From Rhabditoides inermis (taxonomy: Eukaryota; Nematoda; Chromadorea; Rhabditida; Rhabditidae), in assembly GCA_963966185.1 (NCBI GenBank), contig CAWZYM010000397.1:186001-250000 (forward strand): a DNA stretch of 64,000 bases, written 5' to 3'. A model generated the notes under the pieces. The model was not told the origin of the DNA and made no database searches. It was given only the letters and a program-made list of their open reading frames with translations. A program made the position numbers and the translations under genes. Position 1 is the first letter of the stretch. Every line of letters starts with the position of its first letter. Below are positions 24,891-36,158 of the stretch, piece by piece.

Positions 24891-27800
24891 ATGCCGTCGG
24901 AAGATGATGAAATATTTGAGATAAACGACTTCACTGTCGTTTCTGAACTGGAGGTGGGCTTATTTCTTCACTTTTGCTTGTGATAGTTTATCGTTTGTTT
25001 GTTGTTATTCCTCATTGTTGTTATGCCCACATCACTATTTTAGCGTTTCGTGGTGAGCGTTGAGTCGGCACTGCACGAGTGGAACCTGAACACGCTGCCG
25101 CCTCGTCAATGGGCAAAGGTAAATCACCTTCATCTGTTTCATTGCGTTTTAACATTGAAACATATGAATTGACGTTTAGGGTTCACTGTCGCACATGACG
25201 TGGAGCGTGGACAGAAAGCTCGTCAAGTTCGGCGAGCACAACAACCTCCACCTCGACCTCTGGACGCCCGATATCGAGAACACGGTAAGCCTCATTTGCT
25301 CTATGAGACTATTCGACAAGTAGTACTAGTACATTCAACCGTTGATGACGTGTTGCAGGATGACGTGGTGGTGTCGGAGCGAGACCTGCATTTGACGGCG
25401 TCGCAGCTCGAGATGACGTGCCCCGAGACGGACTTTGCCACCGAGAGCAACATCACCACAATGGTGCGTTTCTCCTTTCATTTTTTGTAATGTAAATAAA
25501 ATGTGCTGTTTTCAGTTTGGCATCACGAGCTTTGTGGTGGTGTCGCCGGTGGACGCCCGCCACGACTGCATCTCGAGCGAGGACGAGAAGAACCTCATTC
25601 TATCCGCGCTCCGCATCGCCACGCAGAGCAGCGAGTGGTTCGTGCAGTATTGCAATGACATTGTTGTTGTTGTATATTTTTAAAAACAATAATTTTATCG
25701 TGTTTGTGTTCAGCGACGTGCCGGTGGTGCTACAGTACGGGGACGAGGAGCGACAGCTGTTCATGGGCGTTTCCTGGGGACGCGCCTCGTGCACCCATTT
25801 TGAGGTTGGTCAGTTTTGAGGTTTGAGGTTCCCTGGTTGTTGTAATTCTTGTGGTTCCCTTGCTGACCATGTTGCTGCAGGGAGCTCATCTGCGCGCGTG
25901 TCAGCCCCGCCACCAGCACCTCTCCGGCCTTCTGCACATGTTCAAGGAGAAGGTGGTGAGTGCAATCTGATCTATGCTTGTATTGCTGATTAATTTATAC
26001 GGTTTTTAAGATCATGTGAAATACAATAATGTAAAGAGAGAGATTTTAACAAGATACAACATAACGAATCTCACAAGTTGAGCTTGATACATTGCTGTGT
26101 CTAGGCGTCTCCTCTGTCGTCGCTGGACCTCCCTGAGGTGCGCATCTCTCTACAGTTTGAGTACCAACTAGAGGTGGGCTTTTTTTTACATTTTTTATTG
26201 TTTATAGTTCAATAACAGTTTTTCCCCCACATTATTATCATATTTGAATGTCATTTTTATGTACCTCTTTGCAGTCTGGCGTGGATCTGCCGTCTCGTTC
26301 GGTGGGCGACGGTCTGGATCCCATTGACTGTACCCGATTCCCCCTCGGATCCATACACGAACCCTTACAGTGAGTTGGAGGCGTTCAAGATTGAAGATAC
26401 GCAGTTTTGTAAGCGTTTTAATTAATACAGTAGGAATTTTCACACAAAAAGTGATGTGTTGTGCTTGATTTGTTGATATGGTGATGTACCGTGTTTTAGT
26501 GAGATGCGTCTAATCGGGTGCTGGTCGAATCTCAAAGAAGACGTGGTACAAGAGACGGAGGATTACTCTGGTTTGTCTTTTATTGAATATTCATTTTGGG
26601 AATTGTGGTAGGATTTTGTCATGGAATTGGAATTCACCTTGAATTAGATTTGACATATTTCTGCGTTGTTGTAGACCTGGACCCATCCGCAGCTCCTCGA
26701 TGGGCGGCCAGCGTCGAGTGGCGACACGACTCGACCACCACACTCGGTACGATAATCGATTTATTGATTGGTTTATCACTTTCTATTCAGGCTCCATTCT
26801 CGATCGCATGCGCTCTCTGACCAAGGGAGAATACGCGGATGACAAGGTGTGTACTTTTTTCTGACCGAAAGTTATGGAAGTGTGATTGGCAATGATTGCT
26901 ATAACTTGAATTACACGAGTGTTATTGTTGCGTGATACATATATATTACATGCTTGTTGTAGCTGCGCGATTATTTTCATGGCAAGAGTGTTCTGAATTG
27001 AAATTGAGCTGGAATTAGTGTTAATGTCATTGACATATATCGATGGTGTTTTTTTGTTTGTTTCTGTGCTGGGGTGGACATGAGCTGTGGAAATGTATTT
27101 GACTATTATTCTCGTGATACATGGCTATAGTCGGATTGGATCCTATATGCCATCCGTGACATTTCATATGTTGTGCAGTTTTGTGCAACACAACGTGTAT
27201 GTCTTCAAATATCCAAAACGCTTTGTTAGAGGAAATCGAACCCTTGGGCAGCTCGCAACGATCGCGCGCTGGCGGCGCGCTCTACCACTGCGCCATTGAG
27301 GCTCATACTGAGAGGTCATTGAATTTCGCAGATATGTTTGCTCGTTATCTCTCATCATTGTACACTGAAGAGGCCAGTGGAGCTGAATGAGCTCTCTCTT
27401 CGATCTCTTAACCACTGCCTCTTTGGCGCAGTGGTAGTGTGCGCCGCCAGCGCACAATCGCTGCGGCCTCTCCACGGGTTCGATTCCTACTAATGGAAGC
27501 GTTTTGAATATTTGATGACATACATGTTGTGTTGCACAAAACTGCACAACATGTGAAATGTCACGGATGGCATATAAGATCCAATCAGACTATAGTTGAC
27601 ATGGTTGTTGTAGCTTCGCGACGTGCTCGGCTCCCCTGCCTCTGCTGGCCAGCGCGCCTTCGACTCCCTGGCCGACCCCCGCCCCCTCAGCCAGCTTCGG
27701 ATCGGAGCCCCGCCCACCTCCATCACCAACCCCATGCCCATCCTACCCGACGACGCCGATGAGGTAGGTGTGACTTTTCCCCCTTTTAGTAGTCAACTAC

Positions 27801-30714
27801 TCTTTATGTAATTCTATTTGAAAGCCTGACTGGTTAAAGTGTCGAAACAGGATTCCGTTGTGTATCTAGCTATTATGTTCTACTTTCTGGTCCTTTGAAA
27901 AAAAACATTGTTTTCAAAATTCAAGTTATGATGTAATTTTCAGGCGACTTTCGACGAGGTATTGAATGCCGTGTTCGCGGAGCCGTCGGAGAAGACCGAG
28001 TATCATGTGAGTTGCGCAATGAAGACGAAAATAAATGATCGTTTCAGGAGGGTCTCTCGTCATGCAAGGCGTCTCCGCGCAGTTCCCTCCTCTCCCGTAT
28101 CGCTACCGCTATTGCGTACACTCTTCCCGAGGAGGTGAGTGGCAGAGATGGTCGGGGGAGAAAGAGCAAACTGTACCTCATTTCGGAAAGTGTCCCCTAT
28201 TTTGTCAAAAGCGCAGGATTGTACCTACGTGGCAAGAGTGCGAGAGTATGTCTCACCTTCGTCTTGTCAGAGCGACTCGAACCGCCCGCTCGACTTTGCC
28301 CGACTGTGGCTGCAGTTTGTGCGCCGTCTCCGCCGCTGCTACGAGAACAACCACAACCTGCCGGGGTGGGTTGTGTTCACGATTCCGATTTTTTTGGGTG
28401 TTGGGTAAACGTGGTCGGGTGAGAATAGATAGTTTAGTTTTAAATTATGTGGTACACGCACGATTGACGCGTGTTCTTGTGTGTAGTTGGTTGTTGTGTA
28501 CGGTTCAAGCGTATCCTATTAAGGGTATTATAGCTTACGAGTACATAGAATAGTGTAATGTTTTTTTAAAAGTTTATTTAATCGTTGATACATATTCACA
28601 CACATGGTGATTCTAGCGTGGTTTCAATCTGTCAACTTATCTATGCTTGACCTGTGCTGGTTGCAGTCTGTCGTCGTGCCGCCAGCCGACTCTGTCCGCG
28701 TGTCTGCTGGAACAGAAGCTGGAGATGCTGCAGTGTTGCATATCGGCCCGCCGCCGTCGACACCAACTATACGACCAGGCCACCGAATTCGCTGCCGGTA
28801 CGTATCCATGTTTTCTTGTCGTTACTATATAGTTTGTTGTAGTTTTTTTAAACGTTTGTTCAGCTATACTATGACGTATATAGTTGAACAAACACAAGTA
28901 AGTATGACGTGTTTTCAGATAACGACGAGTTCTTTGATGCAGAAGAGGACGTGGAAGAAGGAGGGGCGACGGCGGCGGGAGAGGAGGGATCGAGTCGCTC
29001 GACGAGCCACGCCGAAGGGGCCGAGGTGGGTGGGATGGGGTGGTGTAATGTATCTTAATCGGAAAGGATAGGCATATATGGGAGCAATGAACGAGAATGT
29101 GCGTGGTCTTTTTTCTCCGGCGCTAACCAAACCGTATCTCGTGCGTGCACGAATCAGCGATTCTGGATAGTAAGCATTTGATTTGGGATTTGTGAATAGT
29201 TGTACTGTATTCTAGCTGGAGCCGTGTGGGCGGGAGCACCCGCTGGGCGAGCTGCGCCTCCTCCACCACCCATCACAGCCACTATGGGTGCCCATCACAC
29301 AGGTTGGCCTGGCATTCTATTCCTATGCGTAGCGCTTGTTTTATGGACCTTTTTTGTAGTGTCGATATAAAGGCATATCGTTACCGTATAGACGGACAGA
29401 CGGACCGTTTTCTATAATATTAGGATTATGGTATTGTTTTAGGAGGGTTCTCCGATGACGGAGGACATGGTGGAGGAGCACGCTCGGTACATCTCCTCGC
29501 TGCGAGACGGGCAGGAGCGGATGGAGGCGCAGCTAGACACACTTCGCAGCGACATGCAGGCATTCAAGGTAGGGCGAGCTCTAAATAGTTGGTTTAGATA
29601 CGCTATGTGTGCGATTAGTTGGAGACGTGTGCATTTGTTGACGTGGATCAGATACATCACAATTTTGATAGGTCACTCAGTGGTGGTAGTTGTGTTTGTA
29701 AATTTGCTGGACAAGCAAGTAAACATTGTTGCTGAAAAAAGGTAGATATAGTGATTTGTATTTCGGAGTTAGAACAGAGAAACGTGTATGTGTTGACGTG
29801 TTGGTTGCAGGCTGCGAACCCGTTGTGCTGTCTGGAGGACTTTATCCGATGGCACTCGCCCAAGGACTGGATGGAGGAGGAGGGTGAGTGCGGCCATCGA
29901 GTAGACATGTTGTGTAGGAGCAGTGTGATGAAGATGATGATGATGGAGTGCAGGTCGTCTCTCGGAGCGCATGCTTCTGCCGGACAACACGTGGCAGCGC
30001 TGCTGGCTGGAGAGCGCACCCCTGCCCGTCATCAAGCAGAACAAGATATTCAACGAGGCCAAAATTGGCGAAGAGGTACGCGGCGGCTTGTCCCATCTGT
30101 CCACCATCACCATTGCAGATTCTGTTGATGTTGGAGAATGTGACGGCGTCTCGCCTCGTCCACCTCCTCCAGCCTGTCGTCGTCGTCCACGCCGCGAATG
30201 CATTACACCGCATCGGTCAGTTTGATCATCATCATATCAAAGAGATTCATGTTATACAACCGTCTGACCTAGCCAAAAGGGGACTGATCTCTCGAGTGCA
30301 AGTTGCTAGTCAGTTGAAGAGGGAACATGTTCAGTTTGGTTTTTTATATGATGTAGATGTAGAATCGTGACCATTCTCATCGCAGGATACGGTATAAGAA
30401 TTACTAACTATAGGAAAATATTTTGATTCATAAGGATGGCTGTAGGAAAATGACCTTGCGATATTGTTTTAATTATTGTCGATTGTAGGCGCGGCGTGTT
30501 GCGAGGAGCGCAAGTGGCAGGAGTTGTTGACGGCAGTCGCCAAGGCCACCCGATTCGGAGGAGACGCCGCGTGGAACGAGGTGGGCTCGTGGAATGACAC
30601 CTACACCTATGTCTACCATGATGTCTATCACAGGCCCAGTCTGTGCTGTCGTGGGTTGATGCGCGAGTATGCCAATTCCGCGCTCTCCAGTCGAGACTTG
30701 GAGAGGAAGACGAG

Positions 30715-30755
<41 letters not shown>

Positions 30756-31415
30756 TGTTGAGGTGGTCGCGTTCATCCTCGGTCTCATCGACGAAGCAGA
30801 GACGAATCGGTTGGTGATTTAAGATTGATTAATTGATTCACCCTATAGCGTGTGTGGTGTTGAGGTTCGCTCTGGCGGTGACTTGTCGCGGGGTCTGTGT
30901 ACCTGGAGCAAGCAGAGGAAAGGTGAGGCTGGATGGTGATGTGTACATGTACGTGTGCCGATAGGAAGTTGAACAACATGTTCAAGTGTTCGGATAGTAT
31001 CTATATGTAGAAGTGTGTTGTGTCATCGAATGTGTTGAACTTGTACTAAATTCTTTCAGGTTGCGACGGCGCTGAAGGGATTGTTAGACGGTGGAAAGTG
31101 GCCTACTGTGAGCAGGTGAGGAGAATAGGTGTACAATACCTTGACGATGTCATCACGCGGATGTTGGTGTGGGTGATGGCTCGCAGGTTGAAGGGTCGAA
31201 ACAGGATTTCGTCGTGTGTCTAGCCGTTCTACTATCTGTTCACCTATCTACTTTGAAAACCCCTCATTGTTTGCAGGCGTCAGTACGTGTTGCGGTGGCG
31301 GGTGCCTCGCCACTCTGTCCACTCGCGTCCCACTCCCCAGCGCATGTTCGCCTCGATCGAGAGGGACGAGTTCCGATGCTGCATCGCCACCACAGACGAC
31401 GTCATCTTCTCCTGA
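24891..31415 (+). CDS. rbg-1: Rab3 GTPase-activating protein catalytic subunit
   Basis: Twenty-nine exons join in phase to 869 aa, from 24891-24953, 25044-25118 and 25180-25284 to 31060-31115 and 31277-31415. The start EDDEIFEINDFTVVSELE, the blocks PMTEDMVEEHARYISSL, AANPLCCLEDFIRWHSPKDW, LLPDNTWQRCWLESA and QNKIFNEAKIGEE, and the end PQRMFASIERDEFRCC match RAB3GAP1. With the non-catalytic subunit, this protein promotes GTP hydrolysis on Rab3 and activates Rab18, acting at synaptic vesicles and the ER. Length is a little under the ~980 aa of vertebrate forms. Exons 26 and 27 (30763-30809, 30865-30922) both use TTGAG as acceptor; only these joins keep the frame. A foldback element with tRNA-like arms fills much of intron 12. 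Part of this gene is duplicated downstream. Confidence 0.95.
27125..27595. mobile_element. Foldback element with tRNA-like arms, in Rab3GAP1 intron 12
   Basis: The sequence from CTATAGTC (27125) to its complement ending GACTATAG (27595) is an inverted repeat with arms of ~175 bp and a ~110-bp centre. Each arm contains a tRNA-like segment: TGGCGCAGTGGTAG (box A) and GGTTCGATTC (box B), on the minus strand at 27232-27302 and on the plus strand at 27419-27490. Acceptor and T stems are imperfect, so these are tRNA-derived rather than working tRNAs. No open frame is present. It looks like a non-autonomous foldback or paired SINE-type insertion. Confidence 0.75.
30717..30751. repeat. (GA)n tract filling a short Rab3GAP1 intron
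   Basis: Intron 30715-30762 is almost entirely GA followed by TTGCTTGTTGAG. The duplicate copy at 35050-35070 has a G-rich tract at the same place. Confidence 0.85.
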
Positions 31416-31851
31416 CCTACATGTTCATTATTCATTTGTATAGCACGTACTCGTGTGTGTGTCTTGTGGTTCACTCTTACATATCACACCTTTCACGTCG
31501 GCCTGTTTTATTCCTATGTATAGAGAGCGTTTTATTTAAATTGTCTCGAGTGTACAGATGTTGTATTATCGGTTTTATTGGTTCCTAGAATTTATATGAA
31601 GTTTAGAAAATTGTAAAGTGATTTACTCTGATATATATTGTCGACTAAATTTTGAAATGTTTGGATTCATTCACATATATCTGGATGTCCGCGTATATTT
31701 ATGTATTTAAAATGTTCTAGTTGAATCCTATGGGCACTCTTTATTATGTTCCTTTATTTTATGTGTCTAGCCTCATAATAGTGTGTATACTTTTTCACAT
31801 TATTGTTTTGATGCTATATTGTTTATTTTATTCTTTAGGTGTCGCCTGGGT
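31416..31851. other. Spacer between Rab3GAP1 and RCC1
   Basis: 436 bp between two same-strand genes, A/T-rich. TTCTTTAG at 31832-31839 before the RCC1 start looks like a trans-splice acceptor. The short same-strand spacing would allow an operon, but no SL2-type signal can be claimed. Confidence 0.5.
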
Positions 31852-33932
31852 ATGCCAGGGAAAGCAAAAACCCCGCGGTCGAAGACGCCTTCCGCCCCGA
31901 ACAGGGGTGAGCTCTCTCTTCTCTCTCTCTCGCGCTCTCCTCCTTCCCTCCCGCCCTCTTTTTTCACTCTTTCTCCCCCCCCACTCTCCACTCTCATTGT
32001 TACAGTTGTCACCCTCAAATACGAGGATTACCTGGGAGTGGCGGGCAGTCGAGTTCTGGCGTGTGGAGAAGGCGCACAATGTGGTCACCCCGGTCGGACC
32101 ACGTCTCGCAAACCCCGCAAAGTGGGTGGCGTTTTGTGTATGTGATATATTACGTCGCACGTCAGATCGACTACATCGAGGAGCACAACTTGGAGGTCTC
32201 GCAAGTGGCTGCTGGAGGTGTGCACACGCTGGTGCTTACGACATGTGGCCAGGTGTTGACATGCGGATCGAATGAACGAGTGAGTGTGCATTTTCACGTT
32301 GTCTGAATGATGATGCCGTGTATGAGTCGGTTGGTTGCAGGGTGCTGTGCCGGTGGCGGCCGACGGTGAGTTGGTGGACAGGCTGTCTCCGGTGCAGGTG
32401 CCCAACGAACACGGCAAGGTGAGGATTGTTGGGGATGACATGTGTACTAGATATTATTTTTAGATTGTCTCGGTCGTGGCGGGGGCTGCGTTTTCAGCTG
32501 CGCTGACTGCAGATGGCGCTGTCTATGCGTGGGGCTGGTTCCGAGTGAGTATCATTGTCTCTTTCTATCGTTGCGTGCATTATGACGGACTGATGAGTGT
32601 GATTGCAGGACTGCGAAGGAGGCGACGTCAACCATCCGCTGGCCCAGCAGATGCAGAAGGAGCCAACTCTGATCCTCTCTCCAGTCGTCTACAAGATAGT
32701 GAAGGTGCGTTGGCGTGTACCCTACTTGGACTACTTGGACAGTATTTGACTACTACAACATTTATCAGTTATGCGAGATTATTCAGTGGTAACTATGCTT
32801 TCGGTAGTTACAGTATCCGTTGTACGCCATTGTGCTGATCCTTGTTGATGCTTTTTTGTACATTGTGTGTTTGAGATGGCGGCGGGCGAGAACCATGTTG
32901 TGTTTCTGTCGTCCGACGGAAAGGTGTTGACGTTTGGAGATGCTGGCATGGGTCAGTCGGGAAGGGCGCGGAAGAGACACGATGCGCTCGTGTAAGTGTA
33001 CTACTCACTCTGTTTTCATCTCGCTGCTTATGTTGCAGGTCGCTTGGGCAGCGTGTCCGGGCAGGACATGGTCGTGACTGTCCGCGATCCGGAGGCGGCC
33101 AGGTACAAGCTCATTACCTTCAAGGTGCGCGTACATGTTCTATGACTGTCCGATGAAGGTTGGATGATTGTATGCTCATGTTTTGCAGAACGTATTCGCT
33201 GGCGGCTATTGGACGGCTGCGCTGGCGGTCGATGGACGCATCTTCTGCTGCGGGCTTAACAACCACGGCCAGTTGCCGGTGATGATGAATCCAGGCTCCA
33301 AGGAGGATGAAAAGGAAGCTGAGAAAGAGCACGACCGCATGGGTGAGTCAAAGAGAGGGATGAATAGAGAGAAGACATTTTATTGCAGGCGACGCGTCCG
33401 AAGCACACACTCGCATCATGCGACTCTCGCACGCTTCGCTGCTCAACGTGGTGCCGACGTGCATGACTGGAGTCCAGCACACGCTGTACTCGACCGCCTC
33501 TGGTCAGTCGCTTTCATGTGTTATTCTCACGATGTCTTATGCTATGTGTTGAAGGGCGCCTGTTCGGCGCCGGAAAGAACATCGACGATGTTCTGGGACT
33601 GAACTGTTGGCGCGGCAGGGGAGACGCGGCCAACTCCCGGTGTGTGTAGACGAGAAAAAAAAGGAGAGATCAAAGATAGAGAGGGGAAGGGAGCAAGAGG
33701 GAGACGGTTGAGAGGATAAAATTGTATTACAGGTTCGATGTGCCGCAGCTCGTGTCGACTGTAGGCGACGTTGCGGGAGTGTCGGCAGCATTAGACTGCT
33801 CGATTGCCTGGACCACCGAGGGAACCGCGCACTCCTGGGGATATGATTCCTGTGGCCAACTTGGCCTGGGACTTCGAGCTGACGGAGACGATGACTTCAA
33901 GGTGAGAATCCTCTCTCTCTCTCCTCTCTCTC

Positions 33933-33965
<33 letters not shown>

Positions 33966-34122
33966 CTCTCTCTCTATCTCTATCTCTATCTCCTCTCTCT
34001 CTTAATTCGCATAGGTGGTCCACGAGCCTCGTCAATTGCTGTCGGCTCACTTCGATGGATTCAAATCAGTTTCCGCGTCGAAGGGGGACAATCATTGTCT
34101 CATCCTCGCCAAGAAGGAGTGA
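31852..34122 (+). CDS. ran-3: RCC1, Ran guanine nucleotide exchange factor
   Basis: Thirteen exons join in phase to 452 aa: 31852-31906, 32006-32121, 32166-32279, 32341-32418, 32464-32544, 32609-32704, 32876-32991, 33052-33124, 33189-33342, 33389-33502, 33555-33639, 33733-33901, 34015-34122. The basic N-terminus [18 protein letters not shown] fits a nuclear/chromatin-binding tail. RCC1 propeller repeats follow: [86 protein letters not shown], and [13 protein letters not shown]. The protein charges Ran with GTP on chromatin and drives nuclear transport and spindle assembly. The acceptor of exon 7 is TTTGAG and of exon 11 is TTGAAG. Exon 8 skips the first CAG after the branch region and uses GGGCAG at 33049-33051; this is the only join that keeps the frame. 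Confidence 0.95.
33907..34003. repeat. (CT)n tract in the last RCC1 intron
   Basis: Most of intron 33902-34014 is CT repeat, ending CTTAATTCGCATAG. The duplicate copy at 35407-35488 ends almost the same way (CAATTCGCATATATTTAG), which shows shared descent of the introns. Confidence 0.85.
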
Positions 34123-34150
34123 ACTTGAGATCACTGTTCACATGTCACAG

Positions 34151-34217
34151 GACCTGTACTGGTTATGTGTGTTGGTTTTATAGTACCTGTACTGGTTATG
34201 TGTGTTGGTTTTATAGC
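34151..34217. repeat. 33-bp tandem duplication after RCC1
   Basis: The unit starting ACCTGTACTGGTTATGTG occurs twice in direct succession (from 34152 and 34185), identical over ~32 bp, in the 3' flank of RCC1. Confidence 0.9.
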
Positions 34218-34429
34218 AGAGTTTTCGCAGTTGTTACATGTATCTCGAGCGATTGTTGTGTTATTTGTTTTTTTTTTCGAATGAAGAGTTTTTTCTCTAA
34301 CGTATTGTTTGATTTGTTTTTGTATCTGGCCTGAAAGTGTGTGGTGTGGTGTGGTATGATGTAGTGGGATTATATGTGATGTTGTGTTGCGATTTTGGAG
34401 TGTACGGACTTGTTTATAGATGTCTATGA

Positions 34430-35060
34430 AGGAAGTGATGAGATCGAGTGGGTCCACGAGCCACGTCGAAGGGCCGTGGTCGGTGGGTTCAATTAATCAA
34501 TGAACGAGAATGGGAATGGTTCTTTGCCCAGCGCTGACCAAATCATATCTCATGCGTGCAATATGTACACGAATAAGCGATTCTAGATATAATATACACT
34601 TATAATATAAAATAATATTGATTTGATTTGTGAATGGCTGTCTTTTATTTCAGCGGGAGCCGTGTGATCGGTAGCAACCGCTGTACAAGCTGCGCTTCCT
34701 TCTCCACTGCTGTTGTTTGCGAATACTTGCGAAAATACTTGCGAATTAGAATTACTGAAGATAGAAAGATGTTTTGGTTTATCAAAAATATGGGTGTTTA
34801 TGGGAGACTGAGATGGCGATACGTCGAGGCGCGGCGTGTTGCGAGGAGCGCAAGTGGCAGGAGTTGTTGACGGCAGTCGCCAAGGCCACCCGATTCGGAG
34901 GAGACGCCGCGTGGAACGAGGTGGGCTCGTGGAATGACACCTATGTCTAACATGAAGTCTATCACAGGCCCAGTCTGTGCTGTCGTGGGTTGATGCGCGA
35001 GTATGCCAATTCCGCGCGCTCCAGTCGAGACTGGGAGAGGGGGACGACGTTAGAGGGGGG
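34430..35060 (+). pseudogene. Decayed partial copy of Rab3GAP1
   Basis: This stretch aligns to Rab3GAP1 from the end of exon 18 to exon 25. 34435-34620 resembles 29000-29200; 34650-34690 resembles exon 19 (29216-29260) with changes; 34832-35050 is nearly identical to 30488-30720, including the intron between exons 24 and 25. Exons 20-23 are missing and the exon 19-like part has lost its reading frame, so it cannot encode the GAP. The contrast between diverged and near-identical parts is striking. Confidence 0.85.
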
Positions 35061-35310
35061 GGGGGAGATTGTAAATGTCATTTGTTTCGGAAATGACGTT
35101 ATCGCGCCGCGAAGTTTGAGTGTCGGCAATAACACCGCGCGACTTCACAGCTTCTGCGACCGAGTGGGTAGAGCGAACCAAGTGATTGACGGAGGTGATT
35201 GACCCATCATCCGGGCAGAGGGGCTCTCTTTCTCTCCTTCTCTCTCTCCCTCTCTTCCCCCTAGCTGTGCTCTGTCACACATATTCATGTTTCAGCTGCG
35301 CTCACGTTCG

Positions 35311-35596
35311 CGCAGTTCCGTGGGGCCGGGTGCTGGCGTGTGGCGCAGGTCCGCAGTGCGGCCACCCGGAAAGGAACACGTCTCGCAAGCCTAGGAAGGT
35401 GGGTGGCTCTCTCTCTCTATGTCTCTCTCTCTTTCTTTCTTTCTTTTTCTCTCTCTCTCTGTATCTCTCTCAATTCGCATATATTTAGGTGATTGCCGTT
35501 CCTCGCCAACTGCTTTCGGCTCATCTCGACGGCTACAAGGTCGTGTCTGCTGTGATGGCCGACAATCACGCACTCCTCCTGGCTATGAAGAAGTGA
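35311..35596 (+). pseudogene. RCC1 copy reduced to exon 2 joined to exon 13
   Basis: An exon-2-like segment ending at 35398 (RVLACGAGPQCGHPE...RKPRK) is followed, after one CT-rich intron (35399-35488), by a 108-bp segment 35489-35596 equal in length to RCC1 exon 13 and ending LLLAMKK and a stop. RCC1 exons 3-12 are absent. The junction keeps donor (GTGGGT), acceptor (TTTAG) and phase 0, and both coding segments stay open. No clear start codon or exon 1 was found, so it is probably a remnant, but a small expressed product cannot be excluded. Confidence 0.65.
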
Positions 35597-36158
35597 GGGA
35601 GGGAGACAGAAGAGAGAGGGGAGGGGAGAGAGAGAGGGAAAGGAGAGGGGAAGAGAGAGGGAGAGAAAGAGGGAGAGCGAGGAAGAGTTAGATTCATATA
35701 TTTGTTTGTCTTTCGTTTGTATCCCACCCATTTCTACAGTATTCAGCTAGCAGCTAGCGTATCCTCTTTTATGTGTGGGGCCATGTATGATGTCGGTATT
35801 TCTTCTCTGGCCATGTCTCGTATGCATGTCCAATAATGTTTTGTGTTGTTTGATTTGGATAAAGATTTTATTATAACAGTTTTTTTTTTTGATTTGTTCA
35901 TTTTTCAGAAAAAAAGTCATATTTGTGGAATCCGTTTGATGTGATTTTTTCATGACTTTGATGTGGTGATGTTGAAGTAAACTTAAACAACTGCGATGAG
36001 AAGCTCTCAGCGGGTCGGAGTGGATTCACGCGTCCCACCAGGAGGTATTGAAACTCGGCAGAACAATCGCCGTGAATGGAATCGAACTAGCGACCTTAGC
36101 ATCTGCGAAGGTATCCCGCAACTCAAGTGCGATATTTTATATGAGTAAAGTGGTAAGG
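35597..36158. other. Intergenic region with a tRNA-like remnant
   Basis: A/T-rich sequence after the duplicate RCC1 fragment, beginning with a GA-rich run (35598-35690). On the minus strand near 36060-36125 the sequence GGTCGCTAGTTCGATTCC resembles a tRNA B box, but the rest does not fold as a tRNA. Confidence 0.4.
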
